Positions 44,043 to 53,521 are shown, numbered from the stretch's first letter. The stretch: 64,000 nt of DNA from Gramella sp. Hel_I_59 (GCF_006714895.1 NZ_VFME01000001.1:2108001-2172000); one strand, 5' to 3'. Notes: generated by a model not told the origin, from the letters alone. Made by a program: numbers and translations.

Positions 44043-45005
44043 ATGCGCGAGGCAGCTTTTGTAAGGCAAAATAAAGATAAATGGGTCAAGTATGAAAGTC
44101 TGCTTCAGAAATATAAATCGCTGAATCCAGATCAACTTTCCAATCTTTACGTGGAGCTTAGCGATGACCTGAGTTACGCTTCAACATTTTATCCTGACTC
44201 CAATACCGTTCAGTACTTAAACGGACTAGCAACTACTGCCCACCAGAAGATCTATAAAGCAAAAAAAGAATCTAAAAGCAGGTTCATCACATTTTTTACT
44301 AAAGAATTCCCGAGGGAATTTCATAGGCACCAAAAGCAACTTTTATGGAGCTTTCTAATATTTGCAGGTTTTAGCCTGGTTGGCGCTTATAGTGCGGCTA
44401 CAGATGGTTCATTTCTAAGATCTATTCTAGGCGATGCCTATGTGAATATGACGCTTGAAAATATTGCAAACAAAGATCCAATGGCTGTTTATAAACAGGC
44501 TTCAGAAACAAATATGTTCCTGGGTATCACCATTAACAATATTCGCGTAGCCTTAACAGCATTTTCCTTAGGAGTGCTCGCCGGGATTGGAACTGTTTTC
44601 GTAATGATGCAAAACGGAGTTATGCTCGGTAGTTTTCAATATTTCTTTTATGAACAGGGTTTGCTCTGGGAATCTGCCAGAACGATCTGGATCCATGGAA
44701 CGATAGAAATTTCGGTAATTATTGTAGCTGGCTGCGCAGGCCTGGTGGTTGGAAAAAGTATCCTTTTCCCGGGAACTTACAGCCGGCTGAAATCCTTTAC
44801 CATGGGAATTAAGGACGGACTCAAAATTGTGATTAGTACAGTACCTTTTTTCATTATAGCCGGATTCCTGGAGGGATTTGTGACCAGGATCACTCAAATG
44901 CAGGACTGGCTTGCCATCACTATCATAAGCTTATCATTACTACTAATCATATTCTACTACGTTATTTACCCGATCCTATTATCTAACAAAACCAACAATG
45001 CATAA
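44043..45005 (+). CDS. Stage II sporulation protein M-family membrane protein
   Basis: About 320 residues from the ATG at 44043 (MREAAFVRQNKDKW, the usual family start); an in-frame TTG at 44022 is discounted. The N-terminal third is helical and soluble, then about five to six membrane helices with NNIRVALTAFSLGVLAGIGT and IHGTIEISVII. In spore-formers SpoIIM takes part in membrane remodelling; non-sporulating Bacteroidota carry it in MoxR/DUF58 clusters, role unproven. Overlaps the next gene by 8 bases. Confidence 0.9.
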   Translation: MREAAFVRQNKDKWVKYESLLQKYKSLNPDQLSNLYVELSDDLSYASTFYPDSNTVQYLNGLATTAHQKIYKAKKESKSRFITFFTKEFPREFHRHQKQLLWSFLIFAGFSLVGAYSAATDGSFLRSILGDAYVNMTLENIANKDPMAVYKQASETNMFLGITINNIRVALTAFSLGVLAGIGTVFVMMQNGVMLGSFQYFFYEQGLLWESARTIWIHGTIEISVIIVAGCAGLVVGKSILFPGTYSRLKSFTMGIKDGLKIVISTVPFFIIAGFLEGFVTRITQMQDWLAITIISLSLLLIIFYYVIYPILLSNKTNNA

Positions 45006-45858
45006 CAACCACATTAATTTTAAACAACAGCGAGAACTTGGGGAGATCCTGAGTGCTACTTTCAAATTTATTAGAGAGAATTATAAAACCGGACTGCGAT
45101 TATTCTTTAAACTCGTAGGGCCCTCATTTATTCTACTGGTTGCTGCCATTACCTTTTACACCTACACCACCCTTGGAAGTAGTTTATTTACCAGCGGAAA
45201 CCTGGACGCTTCCAACGTGATCATTGCGCTGGCACTACTTATGATCGCCTACCTAGCGTATTTCAGTTCTATGACCGGGACTATGAATCATATGATCCTG
45301 TCGTATATAAATAATGACGGACACATAAAATATGAGGAGGTCAAAAATGGTTTGAAACAGGACTTCGGAAAGATCCTGCTATTATCTATACTTACAGGCA
45401 TTATTACTTTCGCCGCGTTTATGTTCTTTGTGATCCCGGGGATTTATGTATTTGTTCCATTGTCACTGGTAACTGCAATCCTCGTCTTCCGTAGAAATGG
45501 AGTAACCGACAGTATATCTGAAAGTTTTCAGCTGGTCAAAGACAACTGGTGGATGACCTTCGCCACGCTTCTTTGTATATACCTGGTGATTTATGTTATT
45601 GGACTTATCTTCCAGCTACCTGCACTTATTTATATATTCGTTCGAGCTTTTACGGTAGCTTCAGAATCTTCTGCAGCAGAACCTCAGGATATGTTTGGAA
45701 CTGGATATGTTATCATCAACGCGATTTCTTCAGCAATACAATATATCATTTATAGTATGACCGTAATTGGGGTTGCCTTTGTGTACTTTCATCTGAATGA
45801 AAAGAAAAATTTCACCGGTACCTACGAAACAATTCAAAACCTGGGAAACAACCGATAG
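44998..45858 (+). CDS. Multi-pass membrane protein of the MoxR/DUF58 operon
   Basis: A 286-residue protein with a cytoplasmic N-terminus (ELGEILSATFKFIRENYKTGLRLF) and about six membrane helices, including FFVIPGIYVFVPLSLV and SISESFQLVKDNWWMTF. This resembles the glycerophosphodiester phosphodiesterase membrane-domain/DUF975-like group, but I cannot name the family with confidence. It overlaps SpoIIM by 8 bases and lies 1 base before the DUF4129 gene, so it belongs to the operon. Confidence 0.78.
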   Translation: MHNNHINFKQQRELGEILSATFKFIRENYKTGLRLFFKLVGPSFILLVAAITFYTYTTLGSSLFTSGNLDASNVIIALALLMIAYLAYFSSMTGTMNHMILSYINNDGHIKYEEVKNGLKQDFGKILLLSILTGIITFAAFMFFVIPGIYVFVPLSLVTAILVFRRNGVTDSISESFQLVKDNWWMTFATLLCIYLVIYVIGLIFQLPALIYIFVRAFTVASESSAAEPQDMFGTGYVIINAISSAIQYIIYSMTVIGVAFVYFHLNEKKNFTGTYETIQNLGNNR

Positions 45859-45859
45859 T

Positions 45860-46618
45860 TTGAAGTTATACCTGCTGTATTTTTTAATTCTTCTGAGTCC
45901 CGCTCAGGATATGCGTGCTCAAGAGGATTCAATTTTAAGGAGAGAAATTCAGGTGGAAAAGTCTGAAAATCTTGTTCCGGTCGAATTCGATGCTACTGAA
46001 ATTGAAGAGTACAAAAAGCAGGATGCCTACAATTATCTTGAGAGTACAGAGGAAGATAGTTGGTGGGTTCGATTTAAAAAATGGCTGAACCTCAAGTATA
46101 ATCAGTTTATAAACTGGCTTTTTGGAAGTTATGATGCAAACGGAATCCTGGCATTCTTTATAAGGATCTTCCCATACGTGATTATTTTCGCCGTTCTGGC
46201 TTTGATTGTCTGGTTATTCACCCGACTCAATCCAGGGGCTAAGATACTGGCAGAACCCGGAAAGAGTAAAGTCATTCTTAGCGAGGAAGAGGAACTGGTA
46301 AAAAATGAAGATCTAAGCAGTCTCATTAGTAAAGCAGTTTCAGAAGAAAATTACAGGTTTGCTGTGCGTTATCAATACCTGCGGAGTTTAAAATTGCTGG
46401 ATGAAAATGATCTTATTCAGTATGAATTTCAGAAGACTAATAAAGAATATTTACAGGAGATCCAAGAGAAACGATTACAACAGCTGTTTGCAGAGGTCAC
46501 CAAGTTCTATGAGTTTATCTGGTATGGTAATTTCAAGGTTTCTTCCGCAGATTATAAGATAGCCGCAAATGGATTCAGCAAGATCGAAAATGAATTAAAA
46601 CCGGTCAAAAATGCATAG
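45860..46618 (+). CDS. DUF4129-domain membrane protein
   Basis: About 252 residues when started at TTG 45860, one base after the upstream stop, which gives a proper signal peptide (MKLYLLYFLILLSPAQ). A longer start inside the preceding gene is rejected. One membrane helix at about residues 95-120 (FPYVIIFAVLALIVWLF) is followed by a cytoplasmic DUF4129 region (NYRFAVRYQYLRSLKLLDE). DUF4129 proteins accompany MoxR/DUF58 systems. It overlaps the DUF4350 gene by 8 bases. Confidence 0.82.
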   Translation: MKLYLLYFLILLSPAQDMRAQEDSILRREIQVEKSENLVPVEFDATEIEEYKKQDAYNYLESTEEDSWWVRFKKWLNLKYNQFINWLFGSYDANGILAFFIRIFPYVIIFAVLALIVWLFTRLNPGAKILAEPGKSKVILSEEEELVKNEDLSSLISKAVSEENYRFAVRYQYLRSLKLLDENDLIQYEFQKTNKEYLQEIQEKRLQQLFAEVTKFYEFIWYGNFKVSSADYKIAANGFSKIENELKPVKNA

Positions 46619-47816
46619 AACCTACAAGTTTGCGATCGCACTTTTCGTACTAGTGGTCATTGTATTAACCTGGCTGGAAACATCGGTAAAAGAAGAGATC
46701 AACTGGAATCCGAGTTATACTCATTCCGATGAAATCCCGCTTGGCTCGAAGGTTTTTTATGAAAGCTGGAAACGAACTTCGGGAGATAGCCTGGAAATGC
46801 TCAAAATCCCGCCTTATGAATTTTTAAATTCTGAAGAGGCTAAAGGCACTTATTTCTTTTTTAATAAAGGTGTAGGGTTTGATGATGATGAGCTGGATCA
46901 TTTGCTGAACTGGGTTGCTGAAGGAAATACTGTATTTATTTCAGCACATGATTACAGTCAGAATCTGAAGGATACTTTAAAGATCGAAACAGGTTCTGAA
47001 ATTGATGTAGATGGTTTTACTGAAGCTCAGGACCTGAACTTTTACAATCCGAATATTAAACTGAAAGATGATGCCGTATTCGATAAGCAGGTAACGAAAT
47101 CTTTTTTTACTGAAATTGATACCTTAAATCATACAGCACTAGGATTTACGCGCAAAGACAAACTGTTGCCTAAGGTCAATTTTATAAGAGCAGACTTTGG
47201 AGAAGGAGCGATTTTGCTACATACAGCACCTCAGGTTTTTAGTAATTACTTCATGCTAAAGGATGATAATTATAAATATACCGGTAATCTTCTGGCGTAT
47301 CTACCTACTGGTAAAGTCTACTGGGATGCGTATTATAAATCCGGAAAATCTTTCTACAGTTCTTCGCTCTATATTTTACTCAATAATAGATCCCTGAAAT
47401 GGGCTTATTATGCCCTGCTTTTATGCATCGTACTGTATATCATTTTTGAAGGCAAAAGAAAGCAACGTGCAATTCCGGTTATAGATCCACCTAAGAACCG
47501 ATCTTATGAGTATACCGGAATCATTTCGAGCTTATACCTCGAACAAAATCGATTTCAGGAACTGGGAGATAAAAAGATCGCGTTATTCCTGGAGTTTATC
47601 CGTCGCGAATATCGTCTGAAAACTTCAAAGATAGATGCCGGATTTAAGCAGGATCTGGCTGCAAAGAGCTCAAATTCACTTGAAGCAACTAACGAACTTT
47701 TCAACAAAATAGAATCATTTCAAAAGAATAAGAACAGCTCAAAACAGGAGTTTCTGGAGCTAAGTAATTTTATTAATCATTACAAATTTACCGATGGAAA
47801 ATCAGGAACAACATAA
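46611..47816 (+). CDS. DUF4350-domain membrane protein
   Basis: A 401-residue protein with an N-terminal membrane helix (FAIALFVLVVIVLTWL), an extracytoplasmic DUF4350 domain with an alternating fold including GNTVFISAHDYS, a second helix at about 265-285 (YYALLLCIVLYIIFEGKRK), and a cytoplasmic tail. DUF4350 proteins resemble GldG/ABC-type accessory domains and sit with MoxR and DUF58 genes. Overlaps both neighbours (8 and 23 bases), a sign of tight coupling. Confidence 0.83.
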   Translation: MHRTYKFAIALFVLVVIVLTWLETSVKEEINWNPSYTHSDEIPLGSKVFYESWKRTSGDSLEMLKIPPYEFLNSEEAKGTYFFFNKGVGFDDDELDHLLNWVAEGNTVFISAHDYSQNLKDTLKIETGSEIDVDGFTEAQDLNFYNPNIKLKDDAVFDKQVTKSFFTEIDTLNHTALGFTRKDKLLPKVNFIRADFGEGAILLHTAPQVFSNYFMLKDDNYKYTGNLLAYLPTGKVYWDAYYKSGKSFYSSSLYILLNNRSLKWAYYALLLCIVLYIIFEGKRKQRAIPVIDPPKNRSYEYTGIISSLYLEQNRFQELGDKKIALFLEFIRREYRLKTSKIDAGFKQDLAAKSSNSLEATNELFNKIESFQKNKNSSKQEFLELSNFINHYKFTDGKSGTT

Positions 47817-48798
47817 GCCACAAGACGAATTAAAGTTTGAGAACAGGATTCCACTGGAAGGCCTGAAATCTTCTGTGGATAAGCTAAAATCACAGCTTGG
47901 CAAAGTGATCGTGGGCCAGGAGAATTTCGTAGAACTCTTGATCGTAGGCTTACTTGCAAATGGACATGTTCTTATAGAAGGTGTTCCCGGAGTTGCCAAA
48001 ACGGTTACCGCGAAGTTATTCGCTAAAAGCCTTAAAACCGACTTCAGTAGAATTCAATTTACGCCAGATCTTATGCCTAGCGACGTATTGGGAACTTCGA
48101 TCTTCAATGTAAAAACTTCAGAATTTGAATTTAAGAAAGGGCCTATTTTTTCGAACGTAGTCCTTATCGATGAAATCAACAGAGCTCCGGCAAAAACACA
48201 GTCTGCTTTGTTCGAAGTAATGGAAGAAAGGCAGGTGACGATTGATGGGAATCTGTATCCTCTGCAACCACCTTTTATGGTGCTGGCCACGCAGAACCCC
48301 ATAGAACAGGAAGGAACCTATGCCCTGCCGGAAGCTCAGCTGGATAGATTTTTATTTAAGATCAAGGTAGATTACCCGAAACTGGAAGAAGAGATCGAGA
48401 TTTTAAAGGGTCACCATCTTAGAAAAGGCAATTTGCCGGAAGCTGAAATTTCACCCGTTCTCGATCCAAATGAGATTGCTAAGTTACGCTCCCAGATCCA
48501 TGAGATCGTGCTAGAAGACAAACTGATGAATTATATCGCAGAACTGGTGATGAAAACGAGAAATCATTCTCATCTATATCTTGGCGCAAGTCCAAGAGCT
48601 TCCATAGCGATCATGAATGCTTCTAAAGCATACGCCGCCATTAACGGTAGAGATTTTGTAATTCCTGAAGATATTAAGAACGTACTGAAACCTGTACTAA
48701 GTCACAGGCTTATACTTTCTCCAGACAGAGAAATGGAAGGAATGAAAGCTGATGACGTCGTAGATATGATCACTCAATCTGTAGAAATTCCCCGATAG
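47794..48798 (+). CDS. MoxR-family AAA+ ATPase
   Basis: The 334-residue ATPase has Walker A GVPGVAKT near residue 65, Walker [12 protein letters not shown] near 125, sensor-1 ATQNP, and the arginine-rich LDRFLFK and GASPRASIA motifs of MoxR proteins. MoxR ATPases work with VWA- or DUF58-type partners as chaperones for assembly or metal insertion. It overlaps DUF4350 by 23 bases and its stop overlaps the GTG of the DUF58 gene by one base. Confidence 0.94.
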   Translation: MENQEQHKPQDELKFENRIPLEGLKSSVDKLKSQLGKVIVGQENFVELLIVGLLANGHVLIEGVPGVAKTVTAKLFAKSLKTDFSRIQFTPDLMPSDVLGTSIFNVKTSEFEFKKGPIFSNVVLIDEINRAPAKTQSALFEVMEERQVTIDGNLYPLQPPFMVLATQNPIEQEGTYALPEAQLDRFLFKIKVDYPKLEEEIEILKGHHLRKGNLPEAEISPVLDPNEIAKLRSQIHEIVLEDKLMNYIAELVMKTRNHSHLYLGASPRASIAIMNASKAYAAINGRDFVIPEDIKNVLKPVLSHRLILSPDREMEGMKADDVVDMITQSVEIPR

Positions 48799-50132
48799 TG
48801 CTGAAGTTTCTGAAAAGTCTATATTTTAAAGAACTGTTCTTCTATTGCCTGATAGGGATCGCGGTCTTATTCCTGATCTCGTTCTGGGTGGACTGGCTCT
48901 ACAGCATTACCTGGATCATCAGCATGATACTGGCAATAGCAACTTTGCTGGATATAATCGCGTTATATTCTGGAAAAGCAGTGTTAGCAGAACGCATACT
49001 GCCAGAGAAATTTTCCAATTCAGATCCTAATCAGGTAATTCTTAAACTTCGGAATAACTACAGGTTTCCAGTGACAGCTGAAGTGATCGATGAAGTACCT
49101 CTACAATTTCAGAAAAGAGATTTTTTAAAAAGTAAAAAGCTCGGCTCCCGTTCCGAAGAAAAATTAGAATATCAACTAATCCCGCTGGAACGTGGAGAAT
49201 ACATTTTCGGCAACCTGAATATCTATATTTCCAGCAAGCTTGGGCTTGTAAGAAGAAGATATATAACTGGAAAAGAGCAATCTGTAAAAGTCTATCCTTC
49301 TTTTGTTCAGATGAAAAAACTGGATTTTCTAGCCTTGGACCAAAAGATCAATTTGCAGGGAATGAAACGTATTAGGCGGATTGGACATACGATGGAATTC
49401 GAACAGATCAAAGAATATGTTCGTGGGGATGATGTACGAACTATCAACTGGAAGGCGACAGCAAAACAAAATGCCTTGATGGTTAATCAATTCCAGGATG
49501 AGCGTTCCCAACCGGTTTATATTATCATTGATACCGGAAGGGTCATGAGGATGCCTTTTGAGGGCCTATCCTTACTGGATTATGCGATTAATAGTTCTCT
49601 GGCATTTTCGAATATTGCACTGCGCAAAAAAGACAAGGTTGGCTTGCTAAGTTTTAGTAATAAAGTGCATGCTATTCTGAAAGCCAGCTCAAGACTTGGC
49701 CAGCTGCAACAGATCCTGGAGTCCTTATATCGTGTAGATACAGGCTACCTGGACAGTGATTTTAGCATGCTATACTCGAGAGTTCAAAAAAGTATTACCC
49801 ATCGTAGTCTTATAATGTTGTATACCAATTTCGAACATATGAGTGCGCTTCAAAGGCAGCTACCTTATTTAAAAGCGATCAGTAAAAAGCATTTACTGGT
49901 AGTCATATTCTTCGAAAATACTGAAATTACCGGACTTACCGAACAATCCGCAGAAAAGGATATTTCTACGATGGCGCACCAGACGATTGCTGAGTCTTTT
50001 CAAAATGACAAGATCATAATGGTCAAAGAGCTGGAAAAATTTGGCATCCAGACCATACTTACTCCTCCAAAGGATCTAAGTATTAATACGATCAACAAAT
50101 ACCTAGAAGTAAAAGCTCGCGGACTCATATAA
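48798..50132 (+). CDS. DUF58-domain protein
   Basis: A 444-residue protein with two N-terminal membrane helices (to about residue 60), a beta-rich segment, and a C-terminal DUF58/VWA-like domain: the hallmark GDDVRTINWKATA near residue 212 and a MIDAS-like VYIIIDTGR stretch, less canonical than DxSxS. It is the usual partner of MoxR ATPases. The start is GTG at 48798, overlapping the MoxR stop. Last gene of the operon; no clear hairpin follows. Confidence 0.92.
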   Translation: MLKFLKSLYFKELFFYCLIGIAVLFLISFWVDWLYSITWIISMILAIATLLDIIALYSGKAVLAERILPEKFSNSDPNQVILKLRNNYRFPVTAEVIDEVPLQFQKRDFLKSKKLGSRSEEKLEYQLIPLERGEYIFGNLNIYISSKLGLVRRRYITGKEQSVKVYPSFVQMKKLDFLALDQKINLQGMKRIRRIGHTMEFEQIKEYVRGDDVRTINWKATAKQNALMVNQFQDERSQPVYIIIDTGRVMRMPFEGLSLLDYAINSSLAFSNIALRKKDKVGLLSFSNKVHAILKASSRLGQLQQILESLYRVDTGYLDSDFSMLYSRVQKSITHRSLIMLYTNFEHMSALQRQLPYLKAISKKHLLVVIFFENTEITGLTEQSAEKDISTMAHQTIAESFQNDKIIMVKELEKFGIQTILTPPKDLSINTINKYLEVKARGLI

Positions 50133-50195
50133 ACAATTCAGCCTCAAAATTCGACAGTTCAGATATAATTACTTATAAACAAGGAGGTTATGATC

Positions 50196-50203
50196 TACAT
50201 TTG
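50196..50203 (+). promoter_or_regulatory. Promoter -7 element for DUF2141 gene
   Basis: TACATTTG matches TAnnTTTG exactly, 23 bases before the ATG at 50227. It makes a separate transcription unit from the DUF58 operon likely. Confidence 0.55.
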
Positions 50204-50226
50204 AAATGTAATTAAAACCAATCCTT

Positions 50227-50640
50227 ATGAAAACTGTATTATTATTACTCGCATTATTTATTGGTAGTCTATTGAATGCTCAGACTGCAACTACTCACGA
50301 ACTTGAAGTTACAATCCCTAATGTCACTAGCGACAATGGCGAAGTGCTATTCGCACTTTACAAGGAGGAAAACTTTATGAGAGAACCTACCTTTTCTCAA
50401 AAATCTGCTATTAAAGATGGGAAAGCAACGGTAAAATTTGAAGATCTGCCAGAAGGAGATTATGCACTGGTCGTGATGCACGACGAGAATAGCAATGGAA
50501 GAATGGATTTCGAAACTAATGGAATGCCTACGGAAAGTTATGCAACCAGCGGTGAAAGTAAATTCATGGGACCACCAATGTGGAGTGATACTAAATTCAA
50601 GCTTGATGATTCCACAAAAAAATTAAGTCTGAGGTTCTAA
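50227..50640 (+). CDS. Exported DUF2141 protein
   Basis: The 137-residue protein has a signal peptide (LLLALFIGSLLNAQ) and a single beta-sandwich DUF2141 domain: LEVTIPNVTSDNGEVLFALY, FEDLPEGDYALVVMHDENSNGRMD and GPPMWSDTKF, the Asp/Asn-rich loop being typical. Found across Bacteroidota; biochemical function not established. Single gene with its own -7 box and terminator. Confidence 0.88.
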   Translation: MKTVLLLLALFIGSLLNAQTATTHELEVTIPNVTSDNGEVLFALYKEENFMREPTFSQKSAIKDGKATVKFEDLPEGDYALVVMHDENSNGRMDFETNGMPTESYATSGESKFMGPPMWSDTKFKLDDSTKKLSLRF

Positions 50641-50655
50641 GACCTTATAGAACCG

Positions 50656-50686
50656 TACAAAACCCGCTAATTAGTGGGTTTTTTGT
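50656..50686 (+). terminator. Terminator after DUF2141 gene
   Basis: AAAACCCGCT pairs with AGTGGGTTTT (one wobble) around AATT, followed by a T run. Confidence 0.8.
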
Positions 50687-50731
50687 ATAGATAAAACAAA
50701 GTTAAAGACTATCTGGAATAGGAAAATCTTA

Positions 50732-50739
50732 TACCTTTG
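50732..50739 (+). promoter_or_regulatory. Promoter -7 element for oxyR
   Basis: TACCTTTG matches TAnnTTTG exactly, 18 bases before the oxyR ATG, implying a leader of about ten bases. The -33 region has no TTTG. Confidence 0.55.
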
Positions 50740-50757
50740 TAGTTCAAATCTATTCAC

Positions 50758-51717
50758 ATGACAATTACCCAGTTGCATTATGTCTTAGCTGTTGCTGAAC
50801 ATAAGAATTTTACCAAGGCCGCTCAAAAAGTTTTCGTAACCCAGCCAACGCTGAGTATGCAAATCCAGAAGCTGGAAGAAGAACTGGATATTACTATTTT
50901 TGACCGAACCAAAAAGCCGATCCAGCTGACTGAAGTTGGGCAGAAAATCGTTCAACAGGCTCGTAACATTGTTAACGAAAGCGATCGGATCAAGGATATA
51001 GTAGATCAGCAAAAAGGATTTATTGGTGGAATCTTCAGATTAGGAGTTATTCCTACGATCATGCCTACATTGTTACCTATGTTCATAGGTAATTTTATGA
51101 AGAAATTTCCGAAGGTAAAATTGAAAATAGAAGAGCTGCATACGGAAGCGATCATTGAAAAACTAAAGGAAGGACATCTGGATGCGGCAATCGCTGCTAC
51201 TCCACTTCAAATTGATGGAATCAAGGAGAATGTGCTTTATTACGAGCCCTTTGTTCCCTATATTCCGAAGGAAATGGACATGCATTCCAATGATAAGATC
51301 GATATAGATAGTCTAGATATCAATAAAATTTTACTACTGGAAGATGGTCACTGTTTTAAGGATGGGATTATCAATCTTTGCAAAGCGAACCGGGAATATG
51401 ATGGCGATCAGCTACAACTGGAAAGCGGCAGTTTCGAAACCCTTATAAAACTGGCCAATGAAGGTCTGGGGATGACGCTACTTCCCTATCTGCACACTCT
51501 AGAACTTAAGGATTATGAAAAAAAGAACTTAAGGATGTTCAACGATCCCGTTCCTGCCCGGGAAGTAAGCTTGATCTATAATCGTAGTGAATTAAAAATG
51601 CAGATCATAGAAGCACTACGCAGCACTATCGCCAGCGTGGTAAAAGGAGCAATTACCTATCAGAATGTAAAAATCATAAGTCCTTTAAATCATAAAAAGG
51701 ATTTTCAGAAGAACTAA
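50758..51717 (+). CDS. oxyR: OxyR, hydrogen-peroxide-sensing LysR regulator
   Basis: A 319-residue LysR-type regulator with an N-terminal winged helix (HYVLAVAEHKNFTKAAQKVFVTQPTLS) and a C-terminal substrate-like domain. The two redox cysteines of OxyR are present with exact eight-residue spacing (GHCFKDGIINLC), in the place of E. coli Cys199 and Cys208. Oxidation forms a disulfide that activates peroxide defence genes. No katG, ahpC or dps neighbour is seen in the window. It stands alone between promoter and terminator. Confidence 0.95.
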   Translation: MTITQLHYVLAVAEHKNFTKAAQKVFVTQPTLSMQIQKLEEELDITIFDRTKKPIQLTEVGQKIVQQARNIVNESDRIKDIVDQQKGFIGGIFRLGVIPTIMPTLLPMFIGNFMKKFPKVKLKIEELHTEAIIEKLKEGHLDAAIAATPLQIDGIKENVLYYEPFVPYIPKEMDMHSNDKIDIDSLDINKILLLEDGHCFKDGIINLCKANREYDGDQLQLESGSFETLIKLANEGLGMTLLPYLHTLELKDYEKKNLRMFNDPVPAREVSLIYNRSELKMQIIEALRSTIASVVKGAITYQNVKIISPLNHKKDFQKN

Positions 51718-51743
51718 AAAAAGCGGCTAATAGCCGCTTTTTA
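51716..51743. terminator. Bidirectional terminator after oxyR
   Basis: AAAAGCGGCT and AGCCGCTTTT flank a 3-base loop, with A and T runs on the two sides; it also serves the convergent small gene at 51745. Confidence 0.87.
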
Positions 51744-51744
51744 T

Positions 51745-51942
51745 TTAAGTGTTCAAATAAATTAAACATTGATTTAATTCAGGGTTCTGTTTGGTTAGTG
51801 CAAGAATCCAGAGTCGTAACTCTTCGATCTCATGTGGAAGCAATCTGTCGATCGCTTTCTTAACTTCTCTACAGAACAAGTTTGTATCAAAACTTACTTT
51901 ATCAAGTATCGTTTTGGTGTATTCAAACATCGCTCTCGCCAT
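51745..51942 (-). CDS. Small conserved-looking helical protein
   Basis: A 65-residue soluble protein (start MARAMFEYTKTILDKVSFD; a second ATG at 51930). It is helical with two short amphipathic helices and no signal. Similar short proteins with an EYTK.IL.KVSFD opening are, from memory, widespread in Bacteroidota, without known function. The terminator directly behind its stop and 134 bases of AT-rich upstream sequence support a real, separate gene. Confidence 0.72.
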   Translation of the reverse strand: MARAMFEYTKTILDKVSFDTNLFCREVKKAIDRLLPHEIEELRLWILALTKQNPELNQCLIYLNT

Positions 51943-52076
51943 ACTTTGAAGGATTTAGGTTAAAGATTAGGTTTAAAATAAGAGTAGAGATATTCTTATA
52001 AGCATTTAGATTTTTGGATATAACAATATAGGTATTAAAAGAATAACTGAATCAAAAGTGTTAATTTTTTAACAAA

Positions 52077-52877
52077 TTAAAACCTGTTATCACCGCTTAG
52101 AACATCACCAATTCCTCCAAGTAAACTACCTTCTCCTTTATCCTTTCCACCCATTTGTGGCGCTGCCTGCAATACACGATTCGCCAGCCTACTAAATGGT
52201 AATGACTGGATATAAACCGTACCCGGACCAGTAAGTGAAGCGAAGAATAAACCTTCTCCTCCAAAAATGGTGTTTCTTATACCGCCTACAAATTCTATAT
52301 CATAATCTATGGTTTGAGTAAAACCTATGATACAACCAGTATCGATCTTAAGCTTCTCACCTGGACCTAGTTCTTTTCTAGCCATTGTACCACCAGAATG
52401 AACAAATGCCATCCCGTCGCCTTCAATTTTCTGCATGATAAAACCTTCACCGCCAAAAAATCCACGGCCAAGCTTTTTACTGAATTCTATACCAATGGCT
52501 ACGCCCTTTGCTGCACATAGAAAAGCGTCTTTCTGACAAATAAATTTTCCATTGAACTGGGTTAGATCTATAGGAATGATCTTCCCAGGATATGGTGAGG
52601 CAAAGCTTATACGCTTCTTTCCCTGGATCTCGTTGGAGAAGATCGTCATAAACAGACTTTCCCCGGTAAGCAATCTCTTTCCAGCGCCAAGGACTTTTCC
52701 AAGGAAACCTTCATTCTGCTTCGACCCGTCACCAAAGATGGTATCCATTCGAATGCCATCGTCCATCATCATAAAGTTTCCAGCCTCGGCAATGACCGCT
52801 TCCTGTGGGTCGAGTTCAAGCTCAACGTATTGCATTTCTTCTCCGAAAATCTGGTAATCTATTTCATGTGCATTCAT
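52077..52877 (-). CDS. AIM24-family (TIGR00266-like) protein
   Basis: The 266-residue beta-helix-type protein carries AIM24 landmarks: VELDPQEAVIAEAGNFMMMDDGI, an ESLFMTIFSN segment, KDAFLCAAKGVAIG, FGGEGFIMQKIEGDGMAFVHSGG in parts, and FGGEGLFFASLTGPG. Bacterial members are cytoplasmic of unknown role; the yeast relative acts in mitochondrial membrane organisation. It follows a DUF4442 gene by 60 bases, possibly in one transcript. No signal peptide is seen. Confidence 0.9.
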   Translation of the reverse strand: MNAHEIDYQIFGEEMQYVELELDPQEAVIAEAGNFMMMDDGIRMDTIFGDGSKQNEGFLGKVLGAGKRLLTGESLFMTIFSNEIQGKKRISFASPYPGKIIPIDLTQFNGKFICQKDAFLCAAKGVAIGIEFSKKLGRGFFGGEGFIMQKIEGDGMAFVHSGGTMARKELGPGEKLKIDTGCIIGFTQTIDYDIEFVGGIRNTIFGGEGLFFASLTGPGTVYIQSLPFSRLANRVLQAAPQMGGKDKGEGSLLGGIGDVLSGDNRF

Positions 52878-52937
52878 AATGTTTATATTTTGATTGATGT
52901 TTATTCTATATGATGAGTAGGGATTTTGAGATGAGTG

Positions 52938-53399
52938 TTACTTTCTTTGTTTAAGTTTAACAGTCCATTCAAACTCAAAAACCGATACTTCCACGCCTTC
53001 CTCATTAAGACCAATGGCTTTCATCCACATGGTTTGTCCTTCTCCGGTAGCAATTGTGCGCTCAATGGCCTCCTTCACTTTTTGTCCATCATGACAGGTG
53101 AATCTTATTTTTCCAGTAGCCTTCTTCGAGAATACCGATTTGTTCTGTGCCACCAGCATTGAGATCTTTTTACCGGAATCCTGAATTTTCCCCATAACAA
53201 GAGCTCCTGTACTAAGCTCTGCAGCCATAGCCTGCACAGCGAAATACATGGAATTAAAAGGATTTTGATTAATCCATCGATGGGTAACACCAACGGCACA
53301 TTCAGTTTCATCTATATGTTTTACTCTAACACCACACAACCAGGCACTTGGAAGTTTAAGCATTAGAAAAGAATTCAATTTTGAGGGATTTAGCTTCAT
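52938..53399 (-). CDS. DUF4442 hotdog-fold protein
   Basis: A 153-residue protein of the DUF4442/PaaI-like thioesterase superfamily: AWLCGVRVKHIDETECAVGV, NPFNSMYFAVQAMAAELSTG in parts, where the central helix follows an N-P-F-N motif. No clear catalytic acid is visible in the central helix other than the Glu of AAELS. Probably an acyl-CoA thioesterase-like enzyme; substrate unknown. Probably first gene of a two-gene unit with AIM24. Confidence 0.82.
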   Translation of the reverse strand: MKLNPSKLNSFLMLKLPSAWLCGVRVKHIDETECAVGVTHRWINQNPFNSMYFAVQAMAAELSTGALVMGKIQDSGKKISMLVAQNKSVFSKKATGKIRFTCHDGQKVKEAIERTIATGEGQTMWMKAIGLNEEGVEVSVFEFEWTVKLKQRK

Positions 53400-53488
53400 G
53401 AGCAGAGTTTATTATCAAATTTTCATAAAAATATGAAATAAGAATGAGACCATAATTCTTAAATATTTGTTAACTTTTAGTACTTTGC

Positions 53489-53521
53489 TTTGCATAATAC
53501 CTTCTTTTAGATATATATTTG
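53489..53521 (+). promoter_or_regulatory. Promoter for the small-protein/DUF4870/PadR/PspC operon
   Basis: TTTG at 53489-53492, a 21-base spacer, then TATATTTG at 53514-53521. Both boxes and the spacing match the Bacteroidota consensus (TTTG, 19-21 bases, TAnnTTTG). It is the best promoter in the window and lies 43 bases before the small ORF at 53565. Confidence 0.75.

Noticed and set aside
44568..44897. Antisense ORF inside SpoIIM
   Set aside because: No domain or start context; shadow of the coding frame.
45797..45859. Longer start for the DUF4129 protein
   Set aside because: It would lie inside the preceding gene and bury the signal peptide that begins at TTG 45860.
50181..50189. Perfect Shine-Dalgarno-like AAGGAGGTT followed by a tiny ORF of four codons
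   Set aside because: It lies upstream of an exact -7 promoter box (50196-50203), so it would not be in the DUF2141 transcript. The four-codon ORF is not credible as a gene.
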